From the NCBI GenBank assembly GCA_935421135.1, contig OW285197.1:10133223-10197222 (forward strand): a stretch of DNA of 64,000 nucleotides. Reading direction: 5' to 3'. Both the position numbers and the translations under genes were made by a program. The stretch is from Bugulina stolonifera. Lineage: Eukaryota; Bryozoa; Gymnolaemata; Cheilostomatida; Bugulidae. Positions 12,547 to 25,900 of this stretch are shown piece by piece; positions within the stretch are counted from its first letter, which is position 1, and every line of letters begins with the position of its first letter. The notes beneath the pieces were generated by a model that ran no database searches, was not told where the DNA came from, and saw only the letters and a program-made list of their open reading frames with translations.

Positions 12547-13330
12547 ATATTATAAGGTTGGTCGTCTTGTTGGGTTTGGGGCTAGTACATCCTAATTTGA
12601 AAGTTATGTTTGAATCAACAACCAAAAGTGTCATATGATTCGCTGCAAGAAAGAAAAAGTTTGGGAAGTTTGAGCCTAGTTTCTACAAATTTCCATAATA
12701 TTATAGAGGCTGCATTTCACATGGAAATAATGCATATACTATCAGCTCATTGAGTTCATGTAATATAATGGTACCTTGTTGAGAAGTTATCAAATCATTC
12801 AGCTTTATCACCCCAACAGTAACCGCTATGTATATACACCTAACTAGCCATACAAACTATTAAATAAGATGAAATGAAAATTAATTTGTAATTATCTCCT
12901 CCACCGTTGGTAGTCATCTTCCCTTATCCCCTTAATGTTTTATTGAGTGCTAATTATTTAATCTTATGTGTTTGGATTTCTACAGTTGCATACTGTTAGC
13001 CAAACTAAGACAATAATAGGTGACAATGTAGCAACTATATATCTTGATGTCTGTCATATACAATGTACATATGAATGTATGATGTAATTAGTGTATCATA
13101 TTATGTTCTGGATATTTCTATGCAGGCACTACATGCATTTCAGGAATCACTACACATGTTTATGTTTTATATCACTTGAATACATTGTTATATGAAGTAA
13201 TATTCTGCTCGCTGCGTTATGAACATAAATACTCAAGTAATGCTGAAGCCTATTGACAGGACTAGCTGTAGATGAATACAGCTTCTTAAAAAACAAGTTT
13301 CATCCCCAATCTATAACAAACTCAGTTAAA

Positions 13331-15160
13331 ATTGTTTTCTAAGTTTTCTGAATACATTATAACACCCTGCATCATTGCTCACAGTTTGAATGAATATACA
13401 CAATGGTAGCAAAGATTCTATTATATGTAGTTAGTAAGCAAAGAGTTCTATAAGAAGATTCTCTTTAAAACAACCCAAGCTAAAACAGAATCGTTTAATA
13501 GACGACTGAACCTGCATACATGTACTCAGGTGATACTGGAGCAGGATTCAGTAGCTGCTCTTCATAGGTCCTACTGCTTTTACATGTAGAATTTAATGTT
13601 TAATTCATGACTCACCTGTTATCTACGTGTTTGAAGTTCAATAGATCTGTTTTTAAGTTTTCTGAATGAATTTTGACAACCTCGATCATTGCTCACTGTT
13701 TGAATGAATATACACAATGGTAACAATAACTCTATTACTTAGTATGCAAAATGGCTTCATGAGAAAATCCTCTGGAATATAAGCATTGTAACAATATATC
13801 ACAAGACTGGTGTCATATTAGAGCATGTGCCTCTATTTAACCAATCAGCATTGAACATGAATACTGATTGGTGGAAAGCTCTCACCAACCCACCAATCAG
13901 CATCGAACATGAATGCTGATTGGTGGAAAATTGCTTGCTGTTACGCTCATTAGTTCAACATTGAAAATTATTGTAAACCGCCTGGTAGACCCTACCTCCT
14001 ACCTACACTGTGTAAACACAATGTAGTGTCGTGTCTATCATATAAAGTGATGTACAATGCGGTAGCATTTGTCTCATGCAAAGCCTAATTCTCGAATCAA
14101 ACTGTATAATATTATATGTCTTTGAGTACGACATGGGCATCACTTCATATCGACATCAAATCTATGTGCATACACATCAGTGTCATGTGGCATTAGTAAA
14201 AAAAGAATGATCAATTTGAAATTGCCTCCTCCACTATTAATCTACACTTTGGCCACCAAGAATTCCGTTGACTGTTTTCCGTAAACGCCAAACTAAGACA
14301 GATCGCATCAGGATGGGCGTATAGCAACACAACATCTACATGAAAGTCCCTTTCCAAACAAATTTAATAAGTGCCAGTAATACAGGGATAACTACGCCAG
14401 ACCTTCCTCAGCAAAGTAATTGCTATATTTCACCTGAATAGATTTTTGAACACAAAGGTATATTGCTCACAGTGTTGATGAACATAGATAATACAGGGAT
14501 GATAGAAATTATATTTTTACATTGAGATATTAAATGAATAAGCAACCACAGAGTTTATGTAAGCCCTCTCTATATACAAGTGATTATGGTATACATGTAC
14601 ATGCACATGTAGATAAAGAAATACAGTCATAGCATCACATGAATCCGATTTTATTAACAACGGCCTAAACTTAGTTATCTCATCAACTGGTGGAGTGTGG
14701 CCACAATCATTTACGCTCCGTGGGTGTTCTATGTTTATATAAATGCCATAGTGTAATAAAGTGACATTGCCTGCAATAAAACTCTCTAAAAGAGTTGAAT
14801 AAAATTCTATCCGTTGATTTGACAAGTGAACTGACACCTGGCACAGAGGTGATAGTGAAGCATATATGCAATGTATAAACTCTTGATGGAACCTACATGT
14901 GAATTGTATAACATGAAGGTGTCAATGTGAGTTCAACCTACATGTATGTGATATTTGCTGCATTGAAATTATAGTTCATCCTTAGTCTATTAAGTTTATT
15001 AAACGTGTTTTTGCATTTTCTCTATGAATTTCATTAGGTCCTAGAAAATGCATCATTGCCTACTGTTTGAATGAATATACATAAAGATAAAAATAATTCT
15101 ATTACACGTACTTAGGAATGCAATGAGTTTTATGAGAAAATTATCTAAAACACAAACGTG
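13331..15160. repeat. Degenerate dispersed repeats (four copies, unit 1)
   Basis: Related segments at about 13331-13470, 13645-13790, 14430-14520 and 15000-15160 share ATTGCTCACAGTTTGAATGA, ATATACACAATGG and TATTACTTAGTATGCAA type blocks. The second and fourth are each followed by CCAAT-containing sequence. They look like an old local amplification of one ~0.5-kb segment upstream of gene 2. No coding potential is seen. Confidence 0.6.
13841..13926. repeat. Two CCAAT-bearing palindromes in tandem (unit 1)
   Basis: 13841-13871 has CCAATCAGCAT facing ATACTGATTGG (10 of 11 paired). 13890-13926 has perfect 14-bp arms CCACCAATCAGCAT and ATGCTGATTGGTGG around a 9-nt loop. The two palindromes are direct repeats of each other. 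Each presents the NF-Y type CCAAT core on both strands. Confidence 0.85.
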
Positions 15161-15201
15161 TTACCACAGAAAGCGCCATTGTACATCACATGTCCCCTCT
15201 T

Positions 15202-15363
15202 AACCAATCATCGCTGGACATGTATACTACTTGCTGGAATGCTCAACCATTCAGCACTGAGCATGCATTTACTGCTTGCTGGAATGCTCAACCAATGAGC
15301 ACTGAGCACGTATACTACTTGCTGGAATGCCGCTCCAATCATTACTGAACATGTAATATAGCC
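15202..15363. repeat. ~44-bp tandem repeat with CCAAT cores (unit 1)
   Basis: About 3.5 copies of a unit beginning ACCAATCA or ACCATTCA, containing CACTGAGCATG and ending TTGCTGGAATGCTCA. It is related to the palindromes at 13841-13926 through the CCAATCA...GAACATG core. Confidence 0.8.
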
Positions 15364-16127
15364 AGGTGGAGGGTATGTCATGATACAAATCCATCCTGCT
15401 TACAATCTAATAGACACAATGTACCAACCAGTGTGACAAGTATGAATATTATGTATCTGCACTAAAATATGTTTTATGAATCACATAATATAATTCGCTG
15501 ATGGAGTTACATGAATATCAAACAATATTCACTTTAAGTAACAATATGTTATTTTACGCTGGCATAAACTTGCCGATCAGATATTAGGTTACATAGCTGG
15601 GGATAAGATTTGAGCATTAGTACATCTGAATACCAATGATGTATGTAACAATGATAATATAATATGTATACATTCATTGTAATATATTCTAAACTTGGAG
15701 GATAAAATAGCACCATAATATTATCATTCAAGTGCACTGGTTATTGACCAACAGTCTGACACGTACGTGTACATATATATTCAAATTACAGGAAAATGTC
15801 GTCAATTGCTGATCCTAGTGAGAATATTTGCATAAAATCTACAGAAAGTGGTGATTTTACACACTCAAGAGTTGTGTCGTAGTTGTGTGCCACAGTATCG
15901 TGACATGTATATATGTATATAATTATTTTGTATATTCACTTATCAACTGTTTAACGATGAATTGCGCAACTGCTTAGTACAAGTACAGAAAGGTCTAAAA
16001 CCTCGGTTCTGAGCAAGTGATTATATAATTTTAAATCTAATTGAAAATGTAAATCATAGGATGACGAAAGTCAGTAAAGCGTGCTCAGTATGCAATTATA
16101 ATGTTTTAGTTTCATAACCTTCATCAA

Positions 16128-16297
16128 CCAATCAGCATAAGTTTCAACAATAGGAGGTGATATACTTGTCTCCAATTGACTGCTTTAGAGCAACTTTCTA
16201 GTACGCTCCTCCCTCTCATAGAGATATTGACCAATTAAAATACGTTGTTTGTCACATACTAACATATTCACTCCTTAAATCTGTGGTGTCAGTTCGA
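16128..16297 (+). promoter_or_regulatory. Candidate gene 2 promoter
   Basis: CCAATCAGCAT at 16128-16138, a further CCAAT on the plus strand at 16231-16235 and TCCAATTG near 16170 precede the putative first exon at 16298. No strong TATA box is present. TCAGTTCG just before the ATG at 16298 resembles an initiator. Inferred only from motif placement. Confidence 0.35.
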
Positions 16298-16920
16298 ATG
16301 GGAGCTTCATCTGGTGCAGCAGCAAAGAAAGCCATTAGCATATCTCAGGTAACCACTTTAATGTATATTTTATTGCTAAATGTGCCAAATCTGGCTTGTT
16401 CCAATTGTTTTCTTAGGCAAGGAATTTCTAATGCACCGAGAATATATTGTTGAAATAGATTTTAGCTAATATTTGGTAACATTAACAGCTTATACGTTTA
16501 CAGTATCAACCGAGATTTTCGACCAGTAGCCTAATTAGTTTGTTTCAACTCTTTATTTATTTAGTGATTTTTTTAATGGTTATGTTTTGATGACACTTCA
16601 ATATTCTTATGCTACACTTATAGCGTCCAGTATATTGTATCCTAATAGAATGTTTTCAGGCAAGCAATATGCTTTTGGTTAAGTCCTCTGAATCTTGGTA
16701 GTATTTTAGCTAATTACTTTTGAGTTTAATACAAATAGCTTCTAGCAGGTGAGTATTTCATATCGTAACACTTTTTAAAAAATTGTAAGCAATTACAGCG
16801 TAATTGAAGTGCATGTACAGAATAATGCATTTGTAGAGATTTAAAACTTACACATCAGAGGTGTCTATTTCCTTGTAGAACCTGTTGGACAAAAGTTCTG
16901 GAAACGCTCAAACGTCATAA
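16298..16920 (+). other. Candidate 5' leader exon of gene 2 carrying a spliced 30-codon upstream ORF
   Basis: ATG at 16298 opens 17 codons (MGASSGAAAKKAISISQ) ending exactly at a donor CAG|gtaacc (16348/16349). The acceptor ccttgtag at 16871-16878 begins the exon that contains the gene 2 start; joining the two continues the frame for 13 codons to TAA at 16918-16920, 18 bases before the main ATG at 16939. The MG..S start fits an N-myristoylation pattern. It may therefore be a 5' leader with a regulatory uORF, or a solitary first exon of another gene. The sequence is identical in unit 2. Transcript data would decide. Confidence 0.4.
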
Positions 16921-16938
16921 AACTGGGAAGTTCTCAGC

Positions 16939-19900
16939 ATGGCAGCAATACTTCTCTTCTTCTGTAAGTACATAAAAACTTCTAACATGCTGCAGTAAGT
17001 GTGTCTATAGAGAATTTAATAAACTAAAATCTATGGATTCTCATCCTGCTAGGTTTATTTAGTGTTCTTCTATTCATGTAGATCTCATGGGTCTTTTTGG
17101 AGGCGTACTGGGAGGTAAGCTATTTGTAAATGCTTCAGCGAGTCATAATATCTGATGTATGCACAGGTTTCTCTCTCTGTAGATCTCGACACACTTTACA
17201 TACACAGTGCGATAAACTTTTTTATCTGGTTTCACCTTCTCTGTAGGAGATTAGATTAACCAGACATAAATATGTTTCCAACCGACTGGTGTAATAACGT
17301 GCTTTCACCCATTCACTGCTGTACAAATGATGCTGCTGTCAATTTCATTCCACTTAGCCGCATTGCGTTCAGTTTTATTGTACTTTGTTAACTCACGACC
17401 TACAATTTACAGTATCGATCAGAAAATTTTTATTAGAATACGCCGAACTTTCAATTCTCTGAATATAAATTGAGACAACAAAAACCACGGACTGTAAAGT
17501 GTTTAAACAGAAGTTTATATTCTCACATGAATTCAAATTAGTGATATAAAATAGACTCATGTTGTTTTTATGGTAGTAAATATCGACATCTAGTGCATAA
17601 TGCATACTTTACAGAAAACTGCACAACAACAATTAACGCTTCATCTGGAGTTATAACATCTCCAGAGTTCCCTTCTACCTACCCGAATGATTTAGATTAT
17701 GAAGTGTGCATTACTTCCCCTACTGGAAGTGATATCTGGATACATTTAGTAATACTACGGACTGAGCCATCCGATGTTTTGCGTGTAAGTATGATTGTCT
17801 AGTTTACCACATGCAGTCATTCTGAGAAATCCTTTCTCAAACAGTTTAATTAGATTTTCCTAGCTTCATGGCATTGATCCTTTTCATTTTTTTTATATCT
17901 TTTGTATTTGAATTCTTTTATAGTTATTTTAAATAACAGAAGTCATCATTTTATCTGACAATTGCACATTTTACATGTGACCATTATTAATGAAATGATA
18001 TTTATCTAAATCAATGCTTATTCTTGTAGTTAGCTTTGTATATACACTACAATGTATTTAAGAAGACTCATAAAATGAAGTAGTAAAAAGCAGTGCAGAA
18101 TATGCAAAGATTTATATATAGTGTGGCTATTGGCTATAATATTATAATGTTTTGTGCTATGGGTTTCACACTAGTGTGGATATGAGCAGAGTGTGGTAAT
18201 TGCTTGGTAGTGGTAGTGGGCGTCCAAGGTAAACTTCCACACATTACATAAAGAGCGAACAGTTATGTAAGCTCTTATAGGTATTGTAGAGGAGGTAGGC
18301 CGATGCTTAGACTCATTAAAGAGTCAAAGATCGACTAAGGTCCGATGTCTATCTTCATCAAGAGTGTGGTAAGAGACTTATGCGAGTATGAGGATGAGCT
18401 CGGGCGCTAAAGGTTCAGAGGACCGAGCTTGGAGCTGCCTGCCCGCCAGAGTAAGATTCTGTAGGTTGAGTTAGTAGATGTTGCTTTATTAGAGCGCAAT
18501 CAACAACTGACTAGCATAGAAAATTGTGCTGGCTATTATACTATTGAGTTTCCAGTAAAGAGCGCGATATGGGGTCGGGTGGGACAACAAGGCATCGCCC
18601 CCGGAAATTGTGTAACAGTATGGCTGAAAATTGCCCGAGGTCCGACCATAAAAGGGTCGGCCATGCACAAAAACTGCCTACAATCATGTGAAATGGATCT
18701 TGTATTAAAATGACTAAGATACAAGGTGTCGGCCATTACTTATAATAGGCAAAAAGACTTAGCATGAAAGTAAACAATAGTGTACTTGTAATAACAATGC
18801 AATGACCGAAAGGCCGACATAGGGTCGTCCGGAAATTGCACAACAACACGGCGGCCAGAAGCCCGAGGCCGACCCAAAAGAGGTCGGGTACAACTAAAGA
18901 TGCTTAAAATCATCCAATTTGTGTACAAAATCAATTATAGCTACATGTAACCCTGAGAGGTCGGCCATCTTTACATGGGTATAAAATGGGCAGAATTGCT
19001 CAGTAATATATACAACAAGTGTATAAAAGATATGTAATTATAACGGCATGGTTAAGACATGCATAGAAATACTGACATGGGTCAAATGTAGGTAAGTCGA
19101 GAGCATTTTAGGACATGAATGAGTAGAGATGTGACAACTACATGTAGCTCTACTTAAAGTACTATAATGTCCATCAGGCAAGCTGAGGTCATGTAAGGAC
19201 ATGTCCTGACCATTGCAATATACACATAATGGGCTGCGAAGAAAAGCAGTTTAGCTCGACTGCTATTGAAAGAAGTCCACTGATAGTGCTCACATGAGGA
19301 TGCACGCCTGCTGGCTGTGTACTCACTAAAATTGAGGTGGGTACACGCTGTATACTCCCGCATAACCATACTTCGAACACTAGGTAAAAGACAGCTTTCG
19401 AAAAATCAGCAAAAAACTGATAGTAAGTGCACATTAAAACCGCCCAGCACTACTAATAATATTTTGTAAGCTAAGCTAAGCCTCAGAAGTTTTAATCGTA
19501 CATAGTAAATTGAAGTCATTTTTATAGTACTCAGCAGGTACCAAGGCTAATAATTTGCGCTAGCCAGGTATTAAAATCATATGACGTCTAATTAGGCTAG
19601 CTCGTCTGTATAGGTTTTATGTATGTTGAATCTACAATGCACTAAAGGTAAAGTGTGTGTTTTCTTTATGTGGCATAGATCTATGACATGAACACCGGGA
19701 ATCAAAGATTTAAAGAGTCAGAATTTGCCACTGGCTATGAGAGACTTTCAAACCATACTAGAATAACCTTCACTACGGACAGCTCAGGTGGAGACAGTGG
19801 ATGGAGAATAGTCTGGGATGGCAAGTAAACCATAGTATTATATAAATAAAATATACATCTCATCCGACTACCTACAATACATGTGTAGCTACATTGTACT

Positions 19901-22900
19901 TGTGTTGTTTTGGCTTAAGCATATTATTATTTCCTGTACGCTGGGTTTTATTCGCGTGACTTTAATTTAACATTTTAACGAGGGGAGCGAACTCGCTAAA
20001 AAATAATATTCGTATTAGTAAACTATCAGTTAACCATATTCATGTGTTGTTTTCATTAGCCTATAGGAGTAATGGCTAATTTTGCGTGGCTGGCTACTGA
20101 TCTGATAGCTCAGGTGGCAGAGTGTTAGACTGTCATTTAACGTGGGTTCGAATCCCACTGACGCACTATACTTTTTCTCCTTTCTTTTTTATAAGATTAG
20201 GGCTATACAATACTAATTTCGTCTGTAACTGTCACATAAGATTACTGCAAGTGCAATTTTATATTCAATCATAGGGATTCTTTAAATGGTTTATGCCACG
20301 TGTTTTAAGGTAGCACTAAGACGCACTCAGCTATTTAGTGGCACAATATTGTAATGTTTCGCTGTGTAGAGTTACGTACGAGTGCCGATGTAGGCAAGGG
20401 TACGGGAAGCGCTTGGTAGTTCGTAGAGGACTACGAAGGTAACTTTCACACATTACATAAAGAATGAACAGTTAGTTAAGCTCTATGATTGTTGATAAAG
20501 ATGTAAGCCAAGGCTGAGACTCATAGAAGAGTCCAGAGTCGACGTAGGTCTGTAGGTCTGTAGGTTTATACTCTAAAGGAGTGTAGAAAGAGGTAATGTT
20601 GATCTAAGAGCGTTAGAACCTCTAAATCGGGTATTCGGAGTCTCTGGAGGGTTCCAGGAGAGATCAGGTTAGTAGTGCAGCCTGTTTCCATGAGCATCTT
20701 AACTGACTGACCGCCGACTCTTCCTTGAGAGACATACTGGGTACACGGAGTTTCTTGTATGTTACTGGCGTCACTGTTGGAAGAGTGGTGTTGGTATCGA
20801 CATCGTCTTTGGGTAGTCCTTCTAAGATGGCAACTGTGTGTGAGTGAGGAGCCTGAGAGTCAGCCTCTACTGTCTCGGGCCTGGGCCATTTCCCTGAGTA
20901 GATTCTCTCTACTCTGGCTCTTTGGCTGGAGTAGGGTATTTCCTACTAAAGTTCTGGTTCTGCATGAGTCGTCCAGATTTATTTCCAGAATGCCAGGTAG
21001 GTCTTGCTTTATACCCTGGGGCTGGAGAATTCTGTATGAGTCGACGGAGCTGTCTGACTTCTTGTCTGAGGTTCTGGATCGCCTTTTTGAGGTCATCCAC
21101 CCATGTCGGGTTAGTGTCCACTTGACTGATGTGGTTGGGCTCTGGGGCTGTTTCTGTGAAGGCTCTAGTAGCATGCGTCTTTCCTCTGTGTGAAGGTTCT
21201 TTAACAAGCAGGAAATCATTACCTGCTCTGACGACTGTGTCGACATCTCTGAGATTGATGACTAGTAGATGCCTTTGTAGCTGTCCGTCTTCGAGTGAGT
21301 TACTGAAGTTCTCAACGGCTAGAATACGGCGCTGTGCATCAGGTACCTCCTGAAACGATATGTCTACTAATCTATGTACTAGGGTGGCATGCTCTTGTAA
21401 GGACACGCCAGATCCTTTCTTTAGTTGTCCTAGTTGAAGCCGGGCTTCCTTGAAGGTTAGCCCAAACCGAGCACGAAGGGCTTCAAAGATGCCTTCAGTA
21501 GTGCTGGGTCAGCCACACTCTTGTGCAGGGCCCCTGAGGGTCTCTCTCAGATGTACATGTAGGTAAGTTGAGCAGGATTTCAATTGTTAGCTTCAGCTAC
21601 GGTAGGGACTTGCTCGATAAAGAATTCGACGTCGCCTTGTTCGTCGAATTGAGGAATCATGAAGGAAGCCTGGGGAGGAGTAGGTCAAACTTTGACCAGA
21701 AACCTCCCGAAGACTTCTGCAAGCCGATCTATATCTGCCATACTTCAGTGATAAGTACTTACATGTAGGTGCTGTAAAGAGACGACGTAGTCGTCTTGTT
21801 GATGAGGAGCTTAGGACGACTAAAGTCGTCTAACTGTTCCGTCGTCTGAAGGGTCCAAGGTCAAGGATTCACAATTTAGGCCAATGAAGGTCGATGGGTT
21901 CTCGGTTTAGTGCCGAGGCCGTGATTGCCTTCCCTCTCACTGCAAAGAGCCGACCAAAAGATTCCATCGCTGCCACTAATGTAATGTTTTGCTGTGTAGG
22001 GTTACGTACGAGTGCCGATGTAGGCACGGATACGGGAAGCGCTTGGTAGTTGGTAGTGGACGACCAAGCTAGCTTCCACACATTACATAAAGAGTGGACA
22101 GCTAGTTAAGCTCTATGATTGTTGATAAAGACGTAGGCGGAGGCTGAGACTCATAGAAGAGTCCAGGGTTGACGTAGGTCTGTAGGTTTATACTCCAAAG
22201 GATTGTAGAAAGAAGTAATGTTGATCTAAGGGCTTAGACCCGATGCTAGATTCATGAAGAATCTAGGATCGGCTAAAGTCTGATGATGTAGAACCCACAA
22301 GGAGTGTAGAAAGAGTGCTTAAACGAGTGTGAGGACGACGTCGGCTGCTTATGTCTAAGAAGACCTGTGGGTGGAGCTGCCTGCCTGCAAGAGTAAGACT
22401 CTAGGTTGAGTTAGGAGATGTTGCTTTATTAGAGCGCAATCAACAGCTTATTTGATACAACAAATGTCTTGGCTTTTATACATAAGATACTTCCAGAAAA
22501 AGGTACGAGAAGGTATCGGGCTGGTACAATAAGGTATAGGGTCGGAGCTTACGCTACAACATTGCAAAGTTCCGCCCGGCGTCGACCACCAAAAGGGTCG
22601 ACCTTGCACAAGAAGTGTTTACACTATACCAGAACGGATTATATATAAGTGTGGTCGTGTTCTGACACATCGGCCCCAAAAGTATACAGGTAGAAGACTT
22701 AGAGAAAGCAATCAGGATAATAAGTGCTTGCACACATAGTATAATTGAACCATGTAAGAAATGTGACAGCCTGATTGGCTAATAATAGCAATATAAGGCA
22801 CATTATGTATACAGTAATTGATTATAATAGTAGAATAATAGTGTAATGTCCATGCATGTATAAGATATGTGTAAGAGCAATGTTCATGCATGTATAAGAT

Positions 22901-25900
22901 GTTGGAACAATGTCAAGTAAGTGTACGTTCCATATAAGGATATTGGCAGAAGTTATAGTCTATGCAGTGGCAGGCTATGCTGATTTACTACTATAATATA
23001 TTGAGTGCCTAGATATTTACTCTTCTAGTGCTGTAGTAACTGTATGTTTGTGCCTTCCAGGCTATATTTAGAACAACTAGGCCACAATATAATGTATAAG
23101 CATATGGAATAACACAATAATAGCCTCTGTATATAGTGTGGCCAGATTAAGATTGCACGCGCAATGTACAGGACTACAATGGTGCGTCATGGCCAAGCCC
23201 AATAGAGAAGCACTTTTTTGCAGTATACTAATTTAAAGTTTACTATTTGCAGATTGCTATACAATGTTTTGTACTTTTGTATCACTACACTTTGTAAAAT
23301 TTATTTTTGGTAGGGTTCGTCAAATTAAAATCGCGTTATGCCCTTTTCAAGCCCATTTTACCAAAATCGTTATCTTTTGAACACATGCTGAAAACCCAGA
23401 GTACAGTAGTATGTTCATACGTGTATTTGTACAGCAAATTGATATCAATCGTACTCGCATTTCCAATGTGGTTGGTAAATGTCTCACCCATGTTTCCAAG
23501 GTTTTCATCGACCACACACAAGTGCACATTTTCATGTACATGTAAATTATTTTACATGGTGTAAATCATACAACATGTGCTCAACTAAACAAAAAGCTGC
23601 TGCATGCAAGCAGCTGAAATTTGAGAAAGCAGTTGATGGTGTGTGTCTGTTGTTAGAAAACTTTGTTTTCGATGGGAGATATTCTTTCTACCTCTCATTC
23701 TATGTTTCCAAAGCATATGACTCATTGTGAACAGAATGTTCAAGATAATATTTTATTGGTCAGTATCATGATGCAAGAGACTCCTCCAGCAATGGGTTCA
23801 CTGCGACTTGCTGGATTACTTTCGCACAGCCTCAATGAAAGAAATCATGTACATGTACATGTAGGTGTATGTAGATCGTTCGGCCATTGTATATACTATA
23901 TAAATATAGGTACATTCTACAACTTTTGTCAAAACTAGTGTTTTTATCGACGTGAAACAGTTCTCTGACTGCTCAAAAGATAAATTCCACATATTGTAAA
24001 AAATGTCATACACACATACATGCACATGTGCAATAAATGGTCAGAGCTCTAACACCTTAGGCAGTGGGCAAGGCTTAGAACATGTTTACTGCTCACCAGT
24101 AAAGCTTCCTTTGAGAGGTTGCTTAGCTCGTGTAGTTGTAATTTTGTTCTGCTCACTGCGCCGGGTTGAAATCCCAGTCATAGAAAGGTACTTTCATGGA
24201 CGTGAGACACATCTCTGACTGCTCACGGCACAAATTTCTTGCACAAAAACATCACACAGGTATATACACTTGTATGTGCATGTTTACATCACATGTGTAT
24301 TGTCCATGTTTATGTGTATTGCGCATGTTTATGTGTGTAGTGCATGTACATGTAAGTAGTTATAATAATGACTGTACAGTCACGATCCACAGCCCCGTTT
24401 ACCCTATTTGACTTGCACTGTCTAGTCTAAATGAACCATTGTGTATAACTTTGGTTCTAGTAGCATATGCCATTTACATGAACACATATATTAATTGTCA
24501 AACAATGTACAACGTATGTATGTATTTAATCTGAAGAAACAATAAAAGTAAATATGTTGTAGATCAGCCAATCACAGAAACTGTAGCATCTTCTGATGGT
24601 GTAGTATCTTTTCCTGAACTTCCTTCTGGATTTCCAGCAAGAATTTATGATACGACTATTCAACTTCCCGATGGTAGTAGATCAATGACACTATTTAATG
24701 TCAGTATTGACTGTCAGTTGGACTCTCTTAGTGTAAGTATACATGACAAATAGCTAGATATAATAGAGTTATAAACATCATACCTGGTATACATTGTTTT
24801 ACAATGTATACTAGCTAGAGGAAAGCTCTGCCTATTACACTTCTACAGTAGTAAATTGAGTCGCCCAACCATGCTTAAAACTGCACTCCAATGGCTAGAC
24901 TCATAGACATGTACGTGAGGGTGTGATTATAATACAACAACAACTGTTATTATCATTATATCATTATCATCATAATTATATTATACCACACTGAATAGAG
25001 TGCCATATACCTTTTCTAGTTAATCTCCTAAATTTACAATATTATGTAGTCTGACAAAAGGCTGGCACGAAAAGACAACTACTAAAGCCACTAAATATAA
25101 GCACTACTACATCTTAATTGACAACTCAATTTATCTGAAGAACACTATTATTTTCCCATGTTGTATAGAGACTCACTTTATCACTTTCTGTCAATGGTGA
25201 GAGTTTGTCGATCTTATTCACGTCATCATTGTATTTCATTCTCCTGTTTCAATTGGAATTGGTAAGCTGAAATAGCCTATGGTCTGTTAGTTTCAAAACC
25301 AAAATATTACGGTAGGGTACCCGCGTTATTTCTCAGCTTCCTTCCCATTATTAGCCCAGCCAAGCCAAACCGAGGTAAGGTCTATATAGACTACAAATAT
25401 GGATCATCTTCCCTTAGCAGCATCTTTTTTACGGCCCGCACTGTCTTCTCTTTTGCTCTATTGACTCTGAGATATTGAGAGCTACTAGTAACATGAGTGA
25501 ATCTATAATCCTTCGTAAAATGTCTAAGTTCCTCACTAGCGTATTATTCCATGGCCTGACAGCAGAAGCTCTGAAATCCCATGCCTTGAGAACATCAACT
25601 TTAACTGACTGATAACTTTCCTTGAAGACTCCTTCCGATTTTCCTAACAGAGCTAGTTCTAGGTATCCTGAGTATTAATTTATTCCTAGCAGAGATTTCT
25701 CTTCTGTAAGGCTGAGCAAGTTTGTTTCCAGTTTCTGCCCTGGTCTGTCTGGCGTGAAACTCGGTGATGATCTCTCATGTAAATCATGCAGCATCCAGCC
25801 TTTCTGTGACAATAGTTTCACCACCCTACCACTAAAAGGGCGACACCCTTTATTGATAGCGGCCAACTCCTCCCTGTCAAAACAAAGGCTTCAAAGGAAA

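Larger units (their letters stand above)
20350..23086 (-). mobile_element. Internally deleted LTR retrotransposon in gene 2 intron 4
   Basis: Read on the minus strand: complete 5' LTR (21980-23086, 1107 bp, TGTAATG...GGCCACA on the plus strand), primer-binding site (21964-21975), gag (around 20909-21900), retropepsin start (about 20613-20860), then directly the distal part of the 3' LTR (20350 to ~20612). Reverse transcriptase, RNase H, integrase and most of the 3' LTR are deleted. ATAT flanks both ends (20346-20349, 23087-23090). The layout fits the Ty3/gypsy group, but without RT I cannot place it firmly. It lies antisense to the host gene. Confidence 0.8.

Noticed and set aside
20098..20166. 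Functional tRNA gene
   Set aside because: The A and B boxes are good, but the acceptor stem does not pair and the variable loop is missing; it is better explained as a tRNA-derived repeat.
20759..21193. Plus-strand 144-codon ORF in the LTR element
   Set aside because: It is the antisense shadow of gag and protease, which are supported by the primer-binding site and the LTR orientation.
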